Below are positions 22,220 to 32,900 of a DNA stretch of 64,000 nucleotides, one piece after another (the first letter of the stretch is position 1; each line of letters begins with the position of its first letter). The DNA comes from Haemonchus contortus. Lineage: Eukaryota > Nematoda > Chromadorea > Rhabditida > Trichostrongylidae. The DNA lies in NCBI GenBank assembly GCA_000469685.2, contig LS997566.1, positions 34,585,420 through 34,649,419 of the forward strand. Direction: 5' to 3'. The notes beneath the pieces are model-generated. The model saw nothing but the letters and a program-made list of their open reading frames with translations. It did no database searches and was not told the origin of the DNA. The position numbers and the translations under genes were made by a program.

Positions 22220-23196
22220 AGAAATCAAATGAGTGACTCATCAACAGATAACGATAGATTCAAAAATAACTAGGAATAGAGAAAGGAATAGAGGATTGGG
22301 AAATTCCCTATAGGATCGCTTTTATTCAACACTGAGGGCTTGAGTACAGAGAAGGATGGGTGGTTTACATGTGCTGCTCAGGTTAAAATTGTTAAAATCA
22401 CGGCAAGGGAACGTTCCTGTGCAAAATTGTGAGCTAGCTTCCTCATCTGCGTTCTAGAGCTCAATGTTAAAAATAAGGCGGAGGTCTCCTAACCACATTA
22501 TCACCTCCGATCCTTGTATAAAACAACTTGTTGCCAGTACAGATCGGAATCGCAGTTTTGATGTACCCACTTCACTCCACATCACTTCACTCCGCAGTAC
22601 TCACTCTACTCCATTACCCTACTCACGAAAGGACCGCTTTATGTATGAGAAGGAGGTGTAGAATAGAGCTGGGTTTTCCATATCACTACCTTTACCGTAA
22701 TCTAGTTTTACGGACGGACAGACATGCAAAACGACATACCGACAAACCGACACACCAAATTACTGCTTTATAAATAGGAGAGATTGGGGATCAGTGTTTT
22801 TTGGCTCCTGAATTTTATTTCAAGGTTACTGAGATACCACCAAACTGCTCGAATTCCTCACGCCACCTTAAGCCTCAGGATCTCTCTATTGGGCCCCTCT
22901 GTTTTTCATCACGTTCATACCGAGTCAATCTGAACGGCGAGTAGCCCATTAGGCAGTGAGCCAGGGTTGATCCGCTGCTCACGTTTATACAAATCTTTTG
23001 TGATTGCCATCAGTTTGCCACTGTGCAGCCGCGCACCCTAGTAACCTGATCTTTGTACAAGTCGAGGCAAGGGGCTATGCCATACATGTGAGGACGTTTG
23101 CCGTTACGCTTTTTCCAGGCAACACAAATTTGCAACAACTCAAGCTCCAATAGAGTAAAAGAAGCAGCCCAAACTATTGTTATCAAATGTTTACAG
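22220..23196. other. Junction region with a Helitron-type 5' end
   Basis: No gene is supported. A Helitron-type 5' terminus (minus strand, TCTCTCCTATTTATAAAG) ends at 22783 before T, preceded by a CGGACAGACA-rich tract like those of other Helitron ends here. No matching CCAG plus hairpin end was found to the left. The remainder is unidentified. Exons 1-3 of the truncated protease at 23197 were searched for here (DTGS motif, signal peptide) and not found. Confidence 0.45.
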
Positions 23197-25356
23197 CTAA
23201 GAGCTTGAGCCCGTGCGATGGTAAGGACATATTCAACTCTTCCAGTTCACAGTCCTACGTTAAAACTAGAGGGAAATGGCAGATTCAGGTAACCTCTAAC
23301 TTTATTTACCTAATACTTTTCCTCCTTTCTTACGTGCCTTTCATCCGTCTTAGTATGGCACGGGAGACGCTAGTGGTTATTTTGGAAACGACACAGTACG
23401 ATTCGGTGCGCCTGGAACGAAGCAGCTAGTCGTGCCCGGTACCGTATTCGGGCAGGCATCGACAATTGCCGAGTTTTTTGCTGATGTAAGACAATTTTCC
23501 TGATAAGTATTGAACAGCACCTTTATGAATTTTGTGCAGAATCCAATCAGCGGTATCCTTGGTATGGGTTTCAAAGAGCTTGCTGTCGAAGGAGTCAATC
23601 CACCATTTCAACGAGCAGTCGATCTCGGATTGGTGAACAAGCCAATATTTACGGTATTCCTGGAACGAAAAGGAGGTTCTAGCTGTTGTATTTCTTGAAA
23701 AAAATTTCATATGAGAGAATTGCACGGAGGTTCTCCCTCTAAGAGCGATTTCCAATTCTGCGGCTGCTATGTAGTCCAAAGCGAGATTTTCTGGTACCAT
23801 TGATGATGGTGAATGAAAGCTTCGTGATGTGGTCGCGTTACTATCAAATTACTAAAAGAAGTTTAGGTAGCATAGCGATGTAATAAGCTGTGTAGTTCCA
23901 AGATATTGCTTAAGTCAGCTTATTATTGTTCCAAGGAATCGCCGTAAAAAATTTGTTGTGGTGCTCTCACTCGAAAAGCACCAGTGGCGAGATGGCCGAG
24001 CGGTCCAAGGCGCTGGTTCTAGGCACCAGTCTCTTCGGAGGCGTGGGTTCGAATCCCACTCTCGTCATCCATTTTGCTGTCATCAGTTGCGCGCTCATTA
24101 TTGTTTTATTGTCATTTAACATTTAACGGTTGTGTTAAGCTGTTCAAAGCTTCACGCTTTATTTTAGAGCAGACTGATGTCCCTGGAGGAGTTTATACTT
24201 ACGGCGACATCGACACAACCAACTGTGGACCAGTAATCGATTATCAGCCGTTGATATCAGCTAATTACTGGCAATTCAAGGTCAGCTGTACATCATACTG
24301 AGTTGATTGATTGAATATTCAAAGTGCCTTTTTTGAACTAACTGCTATAACACTACACGGTAAAGGTAGTGTATTAGCAAAAGTCGCACTTTCACACAAG
24401 CATGGTCGGGAGATCGTATCCAGAAATGAAACTAGGTTAACTAAGCATTCCATTCCTCTCGAGCCGATAAATTGGTACCAGGCTCGTTCGAGAGGACAAA
24501 AACGCTGCCTAGCATAACGGCACAACGGATCCAGCTGCATGGCTCTTGCCTTCTCAAAGCTCCACATCAGTCTCTGTCGACTGCTATCACGTTCTGTCAC
24601 CTATCACCGGTATTTTAATACTCTCAGATGAATCCTTGTGGATGGAAACTGAAAGCTCTTTAGAATTTTTTGGAAGCGCCTAAATAGGCGTGATTTAGTT
24701 CGATAAAGGATATTTCTAGCTAGTTCAAAAAATGAAAGATGGTTTCCAGTCTTTAGATGATTAAAGTTAGCAGAAATAGCATGTGTGATAGAACATCCAA
24801 AACGTTTCTTTTTCAATAAAAAGCTGTAGCCGCCAGTAAGGTCGTAGTCTGAGATTGCGATACGTCTTTTAGGCCTATTAGAAATTTGCTCGAGTTTCAG
24901 ATGTCTGGATTTGTCAGTGGGAAGGTGGCGTCTAACAAAGGATGGCGAGTAATCTCTGATACGGGTACATCGTTGATCGCAGCCCCTCGTGCACTGGCTG
25001 AACAGATCGCAAAAGTGAATGGTGCTAAGGTAATGCCATTTTCACTAACAAAATACTCCCAATCATCATAAAATTCAAATATTCTGCAGTTCGATCCGAC
25101 GAATGATGTCTTCCTCATCGATTGTGGTAGTAAACCGACCCTTGAGCTACTTATTGGTAATACAAAATACGAAATCCAGTCTGAGAATCTTATCGTGCCT
25201 GCGGGTAATGGTCGATGTATGCTGGCCTTGTTTGGCATACCAAGTCAAGGTTTCGGACCAGAATGGATACTTGGTGATCCGTTCATTCGTCAGTTCTGTA
25301 ATATTTACGACATGGGACAGAAGCGTATCGGTTTTGCTCAATCGATTCCCAAGTAA
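23197..25356 (+). pseudogene. 5'-truncated aspartic protease, last six exons only
   Basis: Exons 23197-23288, 23354-23485, 23540-23675, 24168-24280, 24901-25029 and 25090-25356 correspond one-to-one to exons 4-9 of genes A and B, with the same phases, good splice sites and no stop. The flap YGTG, the second catalytic DTGTS, ILGDPFIRQFC and a final TAA are present, with AATAAA at 25379. Signal peptide, propeptide and the first DTG Asp are missing, so this stretch alone cannot make an active enzyme. It is clearly more diverged than A is from B, so it is an older paralogue beheaded by rearrangement. Exon 4 phase would accept splicing from an exon ending like A exon 3, so a chimeric transcript is conceivable. 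A tRNA gene lies in the intron 23676-24167. Confidence 0.75.
23986..24067 (+). tRNA. tRNA-Leu(UAG)
   Basis: Cloverleaf by eye: acceptor GGCGAGA pairs with TCTCGTC, followed by discriminator A. The D arm is GCCGAGCGGTCCAAGGC. Anticodon stem CTGGT/ACCAG encloses loop TCTAGGC, with anticodon TAG at 24020-24022. A long class II variable arm (TCTCTTCGGAGGC) follows, and T arm GTGGG TTCGAAT CCCAC carries a perfect B box. No intron. The long variable arm and anticodon agree on leucine (CUA codon). It lies on the sense strand inside an intron of the truncated protease, absent from the equivalent introns of A and B. Confidence 0.95.
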
Positions 25357-25378
25357 TTTTCCTACTGAAAGGATCTCG

Positions 25379-25384
25379 AATAAA
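25379..25384 (+). terminator. Poly(A) signal of the truncated protease
   Basis: AATAAA 23 bases after the TAA at 25354-25356; a usual nematode 3'UTR spacing. Confidence 0.6.
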
Positions 25385-26147
25385 GATACTCGCCGGTATA
25401 TTTCATTCTGTTTACAGCACCTGTTTGATGGAAGAAACGAGTGAATGTCTTTTTGTTTTTCTTTTCTCACTATCATCGAGTTTCTTCTGTGATTTCATGA
25501 TCCCTGAGTTTCATGATCCCGATAAAGCATGTTGTAGAAATGACATCGTGCAGAGGTAAATGCACTTATGTGGCAGAATTCTAAAGATAAGGGACCATAA
25601 CGAAAGAACTGTCGAGTTCCTTTTCTCGCAGTTTATTTTATTACTCCCTTTTAAAAAATACTGCTAGAAATATGTCTGAAAACAAGCATTGGCAATTTCA
25701 TTTTCAAATGTTTTATCTTCACAGGTCGACAATGCTACCTTTGCTGCCTTGTTGTTATACTAATTGTTGTTATACTGAACGCGAATAAAAGGAAAAATAG
25801 ACCATTTCTGTTTTCTGAGGGTCACGGTTCGGTTTTTTATCAATGAAAGCGTGGTAAAATAACCACCCAAATTGCACTTTGCTGATAAAGATTGAAAACA
25901 CACACACTCTGAAGAGTTCGATATGAGTGTACAGGAACGTCCGACGACATCTGAGACATCTGTGCAATTGAAAGTTCTCAAACTTCAGTCGTTTCCTCTG
26001 CTCTCCCGTGAACTCATCTCAGTGATTTTTCTGAGATATCATATTCAATGGAATGACCATTCGCAATGACGCAAGAATTAAAATTAATCAGGTTCACCTG
26101 TGTCCCGGCCTAAAGAACAAGTAATAATAATGTTAATTTTTAGAGTA
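25385..26147. other. 5' flank of protease gene B
   Basis: From about 25707 this matches 647-1150 upstream of gene A. It includes a putative SL acceptor (AATTTTTAG, ending 26143) four bases before the ATG at 26148. No other gene seen. Confidence 0.6.
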
Positions 26148-29100
26148 ATGCATTCGCTCTTGGTTCTGACAGCGCTAATGGGCTCGACCCTAGCCGGTGT
26201 GTACCAAGTCCCGCTGAGGAAAATCGAATCGAAAAGAAATAGGATGATCCGCGAAGGAACCTGGGCTCACCATGTTCATATGAAGAACGCTGCTCGCATT
26301 CATATGCTAGCAAGTGGAATCTACGATCGAAAAGTTTGTTACTCCCTTTTGATTTTTATCTTATTGTTGGAAGATTGGGCACATTCCAGAAACTAAATCG
26401 TCTGCTGTTAAGGTGGACGATTATGACGACGTTGAATATATTGGAAACATAACAATTGGAACACCGGAACAAGAATTCAGAGTTTGTCGCCCACAGATTT
26501 TCTATATTGTTTTCTATCGTATTTATTTGATTTCTGTCATTTCATCTATTTTTGTCATTGAAGGGTTTGCCATACAATATGTATTAACAAAAGTAGAATC
26601 ACTAAGGTCCTTCGTCAACAGTTAAACAAAAGCAACTCAAAAGAATAAAGGAAGGGATGGAGGAAGCCTAAGGTGAAGGTTATAACTGAGAGGGAAAACA
26701 CGAATCCAGGGTTGTTGGTGATGGTAATGTTGCGAAACGACCCGTGCTTACCCATGTGTTCGCTTCGCTGTCCTGGGAATGTTCCAGAGGTTTATCACCA
26801 ATGCTGTCGTGTGCAAATTTTTGACACTTGAAATTTTTCGACGAAACACTTTTCTGCCAAAACAAAACATTGCATTCATGAACATTTGTATATTCATGAA
26901 CATTTGTTTGGTAGCAAAATAGTTCGCGATTTTATCAGGGTATCTCAGGGCTGATATTGAGGACCGTTCCATGTCGCCTAACCTTAATTCTTCAGAGATT
27001 GACTGCAGTTTGGAGGTCATTTCACTCGAAGCTATCTTTTAGATTTATCATTAAAAGAAATGTCCCTTAAAGGCACAGTTCACGATAACTTTGGGTAATC
27101 CAGATTATGACGAAAAATTGAAGATACGATGGAAAATAGCGCAATGAAATCGGAGGAACAGCATGAATGGGTGTTTCCAAAGTGAAAAAATACTACGAAA
27201 ATCCGTTTAAAAGGGGCTGTACGAGAATGAGACCAGAAGAAAAGAAGAGTGGGGCGTTTGGATGAGCTATACAATGTGGGTCAATGCGTACGTGTGGGTC
27301 CTGGGGCGAATAACCGACTACGGTAAGCAAAAATTCATTTACTTATAAGCATAAAAGAACAAAAACCCTAATAACAGCAAAAATAGTCCACTTTTTCAGC
27401 CTCTCAGGGTAGGAAATTGAATAAGGGATCGCGGCAGCAAAAAGATTAACAGAGGAGAAAACAGTGGGAGAAAAACATCGCCTTATCACTCGGCGATCAG
27501 CTGATTGTGTGTGGGTCCTAGAACGAATAATTGCAATCTGTATCGCCTCGACACCCGTCTGACGTGACATCGATCGAGGGGTGGGAAAGCCGCGCGAGCC
27601 AGCAACAGGGAATTATCGTCAACTGTGCCTTTAAGGAGAAACCATGTTCGACTCTCACCTAATCTTGGCGTGATACCTTCATGTCTTATGTATTTTTTTT
27701 TCTGAAGTCAGGACCGACATGTTATAATTTTTGCCGCGAAGTATTGTGTTTTTAGTAAATTTGGAAAATTTAAAGCTCTCTTCGACGGTTACTGTAGTAT
27801 GGAAATGGAAACGCTTCAGGTGGTTCTCGACACCGGTTCGTCTAATCTATGGGTTCCCGATGTATCTTGTGGAAAGGGCAGTGGCGTTTGCGACACTTTG
27901 TCGTGCAGAATTCCTGGTAAAGCCTTCAAAACTTTTTCCTTTAATAGACGCATGTGGAGTGCATGTATTTCTACCAACTTGCCTTTTCCTCCTATCAGAT
28001 CCCATTCATCATGGCTCCTGGTCAATTAGAGAAAATACCAAAGAAGTAGGCTCCATAAAATGGGGGCTTCCTTCGAAGCTAAGAATACTGCTTCAATTTA
28101 GAAAATGGGATCCAGGACAAGTTATTCACACTTGTAATCTAGTCAGCCTGTCAGCCAATATTAGCATCAATTTGTTGAGCAGTATGCTGGTCCAATTTTG
28201 TTCAAAATTAGCAATTTTAAATGTTCATCAAGCTTGAAATAAATTGTTACAAAAATAATTGGCAGAGACTGAGAAATGCAAAGTCTTGTTCTGGAATAGG
28301 ACAGGTTATCCACAACTCTTCCATTATTTTCATGCTAGCGATTGTTTATGATTACAGTTATTGTCGTTGTTGCCAATGAATTGTTTTTTTTTTGATAGTA
28401 CAAAGGCATGAAAAATAGCTCTAGAAGTTGGTCAGACTCATTTTGTAGAGCGCGACAAGCTGACTTGAACTATATTTTGTTCTATATAAGAAAAACTAAT
28501 TCGTACGCAATTCCGTGTTTTTTCCTTCCGTTCTTTATACCCTTTATGCCTGGGTTTCAAACTGATTTTTTTCGATCACTCAGAGCGGGTAATGTAGTTT
28601 TATCTTGGCTCTAATCAGATGTAGCCCAATTCAAGATATATATGGTACTGATAAATCGGAATCGAGCTTATAATTTTCAGCACTTTGCTCATCCCTATGC
28701 AGCGACAAGTCCTGTTGTCAGAAAAATGAGTTACGGTATTTCGGAGGCGGTAACCGTGGAATTGCATGTCAAGGAAAGAGAACTTTTGACTCATCGAAAT
28801 CTACTACATATTCCTCCGTCAGAAGAAAATGGCGAATTCGGGTTTGTCGATTGAATCTGTCGTCTAACACATAGAATTCTAGTTGCCTCTATTTCACTGT
28901 AACTGCATTCTGAAGCCCAAAAAACTATAAATGTTAAGTGTTTTGCTGTTTTTTCGTATCCCTGAAGAATGAATTGAAGTACGGCACCGGGTCAGCATCA
29001 GGATTCCTTGGCTCTGATACTGTTTGGTTTGGTTCTACTGGCACGGATCAACTGAAAATCCCAAAAACTACGTTTGGACAAGCGACCGAGCTGGCGCATT

Positions 29101-31175
29101 TCTTCGACGGCGTGAGTTCCAGCTTTGTAATTCAGACAAAGTGCACAAATGGTAATATCATTTTGCAGCAGCCGCTTGATGGTATTTTGGGCTTGGCATT
29201 CAGAAGCATCGCCATTGATGGCGTTACGCCATCACTGATAAACGCTATAGAACAAGGCCTACTTGACAAGCCAGTGTTCACCATATTTGTGAAGCATGTC
29301 GGGGGTTTGTTATTCAAATTTTGGGCTAATCTCGCAATCTAATGTCTTTTTTCGTGTTCAGATCAAGTTGATGTTAACGGCGGTGTGTGCACTTATGGTG
29401 GCATAGATACGACAAACTGCGGTGAAATAATCTCCTACCATCCACTCTCCTCTGCTACGTATTGGCAATTCCCAGTAAGTGCTTGTGTTGCTTCATGACT
29501 GGAACGCCACTCTCCTCTGGTGGCATTCCATACAATGATCCACTAACTGAAAAAACCAAGCTAAAATGCTCATCGGTTCATCATTAATGAGAAGCCGTGA
29601 AGGTTGCGCAATGGTTCAGAGGTGCAGGGTGTTTGGATTGAGGTGTGGGATCTTGTACCCGCATGGTGTGCCGCGCGCTGATTCCACCCGCGGGTGTCGT
29701 AACACCCAGTGTGAAGGTGAAAAATGGATTCCCAGTACGTGATCACGGTGATTCCCGTTTATTTGAAACCACTGCCGTATGAGAAATTGGTTACAGTCGC
29801 CAACCTTTGATTTGTGTGGACGTGCTCCCAATTGTTGATACTTTGCAATATTTTACAATGTCTCGTGTTTCCTCCCTGGCTTATTTTCATCATTTCACTT
29901 TGTCTGGTCTTAACGCCTGCCCTCTTCCCAAGTTCGAATGAATCTGATTATTTGGAGGCGGACCTTGTGTGGGCACACTTGATCTTCAAGGATCTACATG
30001 GGTTACTCAAGCTTGACGATTTATGGTGAAAACTTCAGTCTCGGACAGGACTCGAACCAGTACTTCAGCTTTTCGAGCACCGTCCTCTATCCCTTACACT
30101 ACCACTTGTCCTCATTAGTGGAAGAGATAGAGCACGGTGTCCGGAAAGCACAAGTATTGGTTTAAAGGCACCGTTCGCGATGATTCAATGGGCGGGTGTG
30201 TCGATGACGTGTCCGCCTCTCATTCGACGCCACGTCTGACTGTCTGACGTGACGTCGAATGAGAGGCGGACACGTCATCGACACACCCGCCCATTGAATC
30301 ATCGCGAACGGTGCCTTTAAGTCGCGTCCGAAACTGAAGTTTTGTCCATAAATCGAGAATACCATATAAGGCCGGATAATGTAAGCAATATCGTCAAAGT
30401 AACGGAAGAGTGCAAAAAATTAGAGGCACGGTGAAGATACTGCTTTTTGTGACAGGATTTTGACTATTCGGGAAGTTATCCTTTTATCTTTTGTTGAATG
30501 GATCAGTCCCTGAGAAAGGTTGAGAAAGATATTTGTTTGTTGATATGGAAGCAGTAGAAAGGTATCAAGAAAAAAACTTTCTTCGAGGAATCGGAATGAA
30601 ATGATTTTCGCTTGAAGTTCATTTTTCGAGAGTAAATACTAGGGCAAGAACCATCCCAGGTAAAGATCAAGCAGCCATCTCATCCATAGAAGCCATTTAG
30701 GTGGATGTGGTGAAAATCGGCAGTTACAGTCAACGCAGGCGCTTCCAAGCAATCTCCGATACTGGTACTTCACTGATCGGCGTCCCGACACGGATTGTTG
30801 AACAGATTGCCAAAGAGGCCGGAGCAACGGTAACTTTTTCTTCGTCACACAAAATTATAAGGTTTCATTCCAGCGACTAAGTAGTAACCAATTAATATCT
30901 CCTTACAGTACGATGCAACAAACGGAATCTACGCGGTCGATTGCAATGCTCAAATATTTTTGGAGCTTGTGATTGGAAAAAGTTCCTATCGTATCGAAGC
31001 GAAAAATTTGATCGACAGAGCTGGTGACGGAAGATGTATGCTGTCCCTTTTCGGTATGGACGGCGCCGGGTTTGGCCCATCCTGGATTCTTGGCGGCCCA
31101 TTTATCCGCCAGTTCTGTCAGATCTACGATATTGGAAACCGGCGAATTGGCTTTGCTATTCCGATTCAAAAGTAA
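26148..31175 (+). CDS. Secreted pepsin-like aspartic protease, copy B (9 exons, 442 aa)
   Basis: Exons: 26148-26333, 26374-26481, 27820-27916, 28681-28841, 28980-29111, 29169-29304, 29362-29474, 30701-30829, 30909-31175; phases match throughout with no stop. Same architecture as copy A: signal peptide (MHSLLVLTALMGSTLA), propeptide, catalytic Asp102 (DTGSS), flap YGTG at 185-188, Asp331 (DTGTS). Unlike A, intron 1 is only 40 bp and has no Helitron. Oddities: residue 417 is Gly in ILGGPFIRQ (codon 31095-31097), where A and the truncated paralogue have the family's conserved Asp; a Tyr near the start of exon 7 is Cys (GGVCTYGG). The exon 8 acceptor is CATTTAG. Predicted secreted A1 endopeptidase; the ILGG change may reduce folding or activity. 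Confidence 0.88.
27071..27630. mobile_element. TTAA MITE, intron 2 of gene B
   Basis: TTAA (27067-27070), then AGGCACAGTTCACG at the left; AACTGTGCCT then TTAA (27631-27634) at the right. This is orthologous to the copy in gene A but longer, with an extra block near 27390-27480. Non-coding. Confidence 0.75.
30017..30355. mobile_element. Foldback SINE-like element, split by a MITE
   Basis: Outer arms are inverted: GATTTATGG...ACTTCAGTCTCGGAC on the left, GTCCGAAACTGAAGT...CCATAAATC on the right. On the minus strand the left half has a pol III B box, GGTTCGAGTCC (30058-30048), and an A-box-like GGTAGTGTAAGGG upstream, as in tRNA-derived SINEs. A related foldback lies at 37961-38068. The arms are separated by the TTAA MITE at 30166-30316. 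It sits in intron 7 of gene B; I see no equivalent in gene A. Confidence 0.55.
30166..30316. mobile_element. Near-perfect palindromic MITE, 151 bp, TTAA target duplication
   Basis: TTAA at 30162-30165 and 30317-30320 flank an element whose two halves of about 70 nt are reverse complements, apart from a small centre and about one mismatch. Ends are AGGCACCGTTCGCG and its inverse. It would form a long hairpin in RNA of the gene B intron. High arm identity means either recent insertion or conversion between arms. Confidence 0.85.
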
Positions 31176-32900
31176 AATCATAAATACCTCATCATGTGAC
31201 TAATGAATTGATCCTTAATAATTGCAGTATGTGCTGTTACAGTGACCCCTTCGATTGCCTACTGTCTCTAACTACAGACTGTCGACTGAACAGACTTAGT
31301 TGTAAAATTCGATTCAGAATTGGTTTCTGCTGTAGTCGAATACCATCAGACTACTACACCACTCTTCAAACTTGTATACTGTCGAGACCATGGCTCCAAA
31401 CTAGAGTATAAGCATCAAAGTTGAAGCCACGGGCCAACATCAGGTTAAACTACAAGTCTACGACAACGGCTATTGCTTAGGAGTAGAAAATAGAGAACAA
31501 CTTATTGAAGGGCAATTTTTGGCGAAAACTTCGTTACAGTCGTAACGCCACTTAGTCAAGGCATTACTTTCCATCTAATCCTAAACATTCCATTCGGCTT
31601 GCTTCCTGAACTCGTTCCATGAGCTGAACACCAGCATGTTTTGTACGCCAGTGATGACGGACCAAGTGTTGACTGCAGGTACTGGCTGGGCGTTCTTCTG
31701 AGCTGCACCTTATGGGGCGCTCCAAGTAAAAGGAGGATACGCATAGCATGCAAAAGCGTTTGGAACACATGTCATGTTTAAAAATGTTTTGGCCCATTTC
31801 GTCTACGCATTCACAGTTATCCGTCCTATGAGCCTCCCCATTATCGCCTTTATCATAGCTTCCTGTGAATCTCTGCGCAACCAACGACGGCACATTCAAA
31901 TTGAAGATTGAAGGACGTTGTCAACTTTCAGTTTACTTACATCTGAACTGTATGCTCAAGTTCCATTTCTCTGTTTTTCCCATGTTAGTCAAAACTTCCC
32001 TTTTCGATTTTTACTCACCCACCCCATTTATCCATTGCTTTTGTTCTACTTACTCGTACTGGTCAATTGTAAAAATCCTCGTTTTGTGTCTGTTTTTTGC
32101 AACTCATTTACAATATGTAGTTAAGGGCACAGTTCACTTAAAAATGGTTTCTGAGATTTCCTCACATAGTGATTTGAGGCTCCTCCCGGTGCCATATGTG
32201 CCGATGTCAACCTCCAGAATAGGGCACAGTAGGGGGCCAGACACTGTATCGTGTGAATGCCACCCGCACAACGGACGAGTTTCAACGGCGTTGTAGAGGC
32301 TGCACTACCTCAAGGGACTCTAATGTTGGATGTTCTAACAAGTTGTCATGACCCATGGTTACAGTAAAAGGCATTTCTGTACACTTTTGGCTCGATGTAG
32401 TAAGCCCTTTGTGCAATTGCACCAGCTAGAATCTCGTCCAAATACCCCTTCCATTCTATTTCCGTCGTGGTAATCTCGTACAACCTCTATTTTTATTACC
32501 TTTAGAGAACCTTATTTTTCGCGGAGTAGACGGATTTTCTGTTTCCTTCATCGTCGATGCACTACTCTGCATCAACACACAACAACATTTCCGCTTTCCA
32601 ACTAAAAAAGGATATTTAGAATTCATCTATCTCGTGAACTCTGCCTTAAGACTACGATAGCTATTGCGAAAGAATCAAGCCTTTCGCCAAGGAAATACCG
32701 TTCAACCATCCATCGTAAACAAGAACTGTGTGAGTCAGATTTATACCCCGCTCATAATCGTGTGTTATAGCACATTTTACACCAAATTCACAACCCCATT
32801 TAGAATGATTTATACATTTCTCGACAATATATACAATTCTTTTATAAATTCTGATTGTTTTGCCATTGGATATATACTCTAAGGTTGTAATAGCTAACAT
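31176..32900. other. Intergenic spacer between gene B and the LRR gene
   Basis: Collinear with 19539-21313. The tail-to-tail genes B (plus) and LRR (minus) end into it. No further gene supported. Confidence 0.6.

Noticed and set aside
22464..22773. Short ORFs near the junction region
   Set aside because: Overlapping frames, no family match, next to Helitron-type sequence.
26334..26373. 40-bp intron 1 of gene B as frame-preserving read-through
   Set aside because: The unspliced reading hits a stop after the Helitron-free junction, and the spliced phase restores the family sequence (DRK then IGHIPETKSS).
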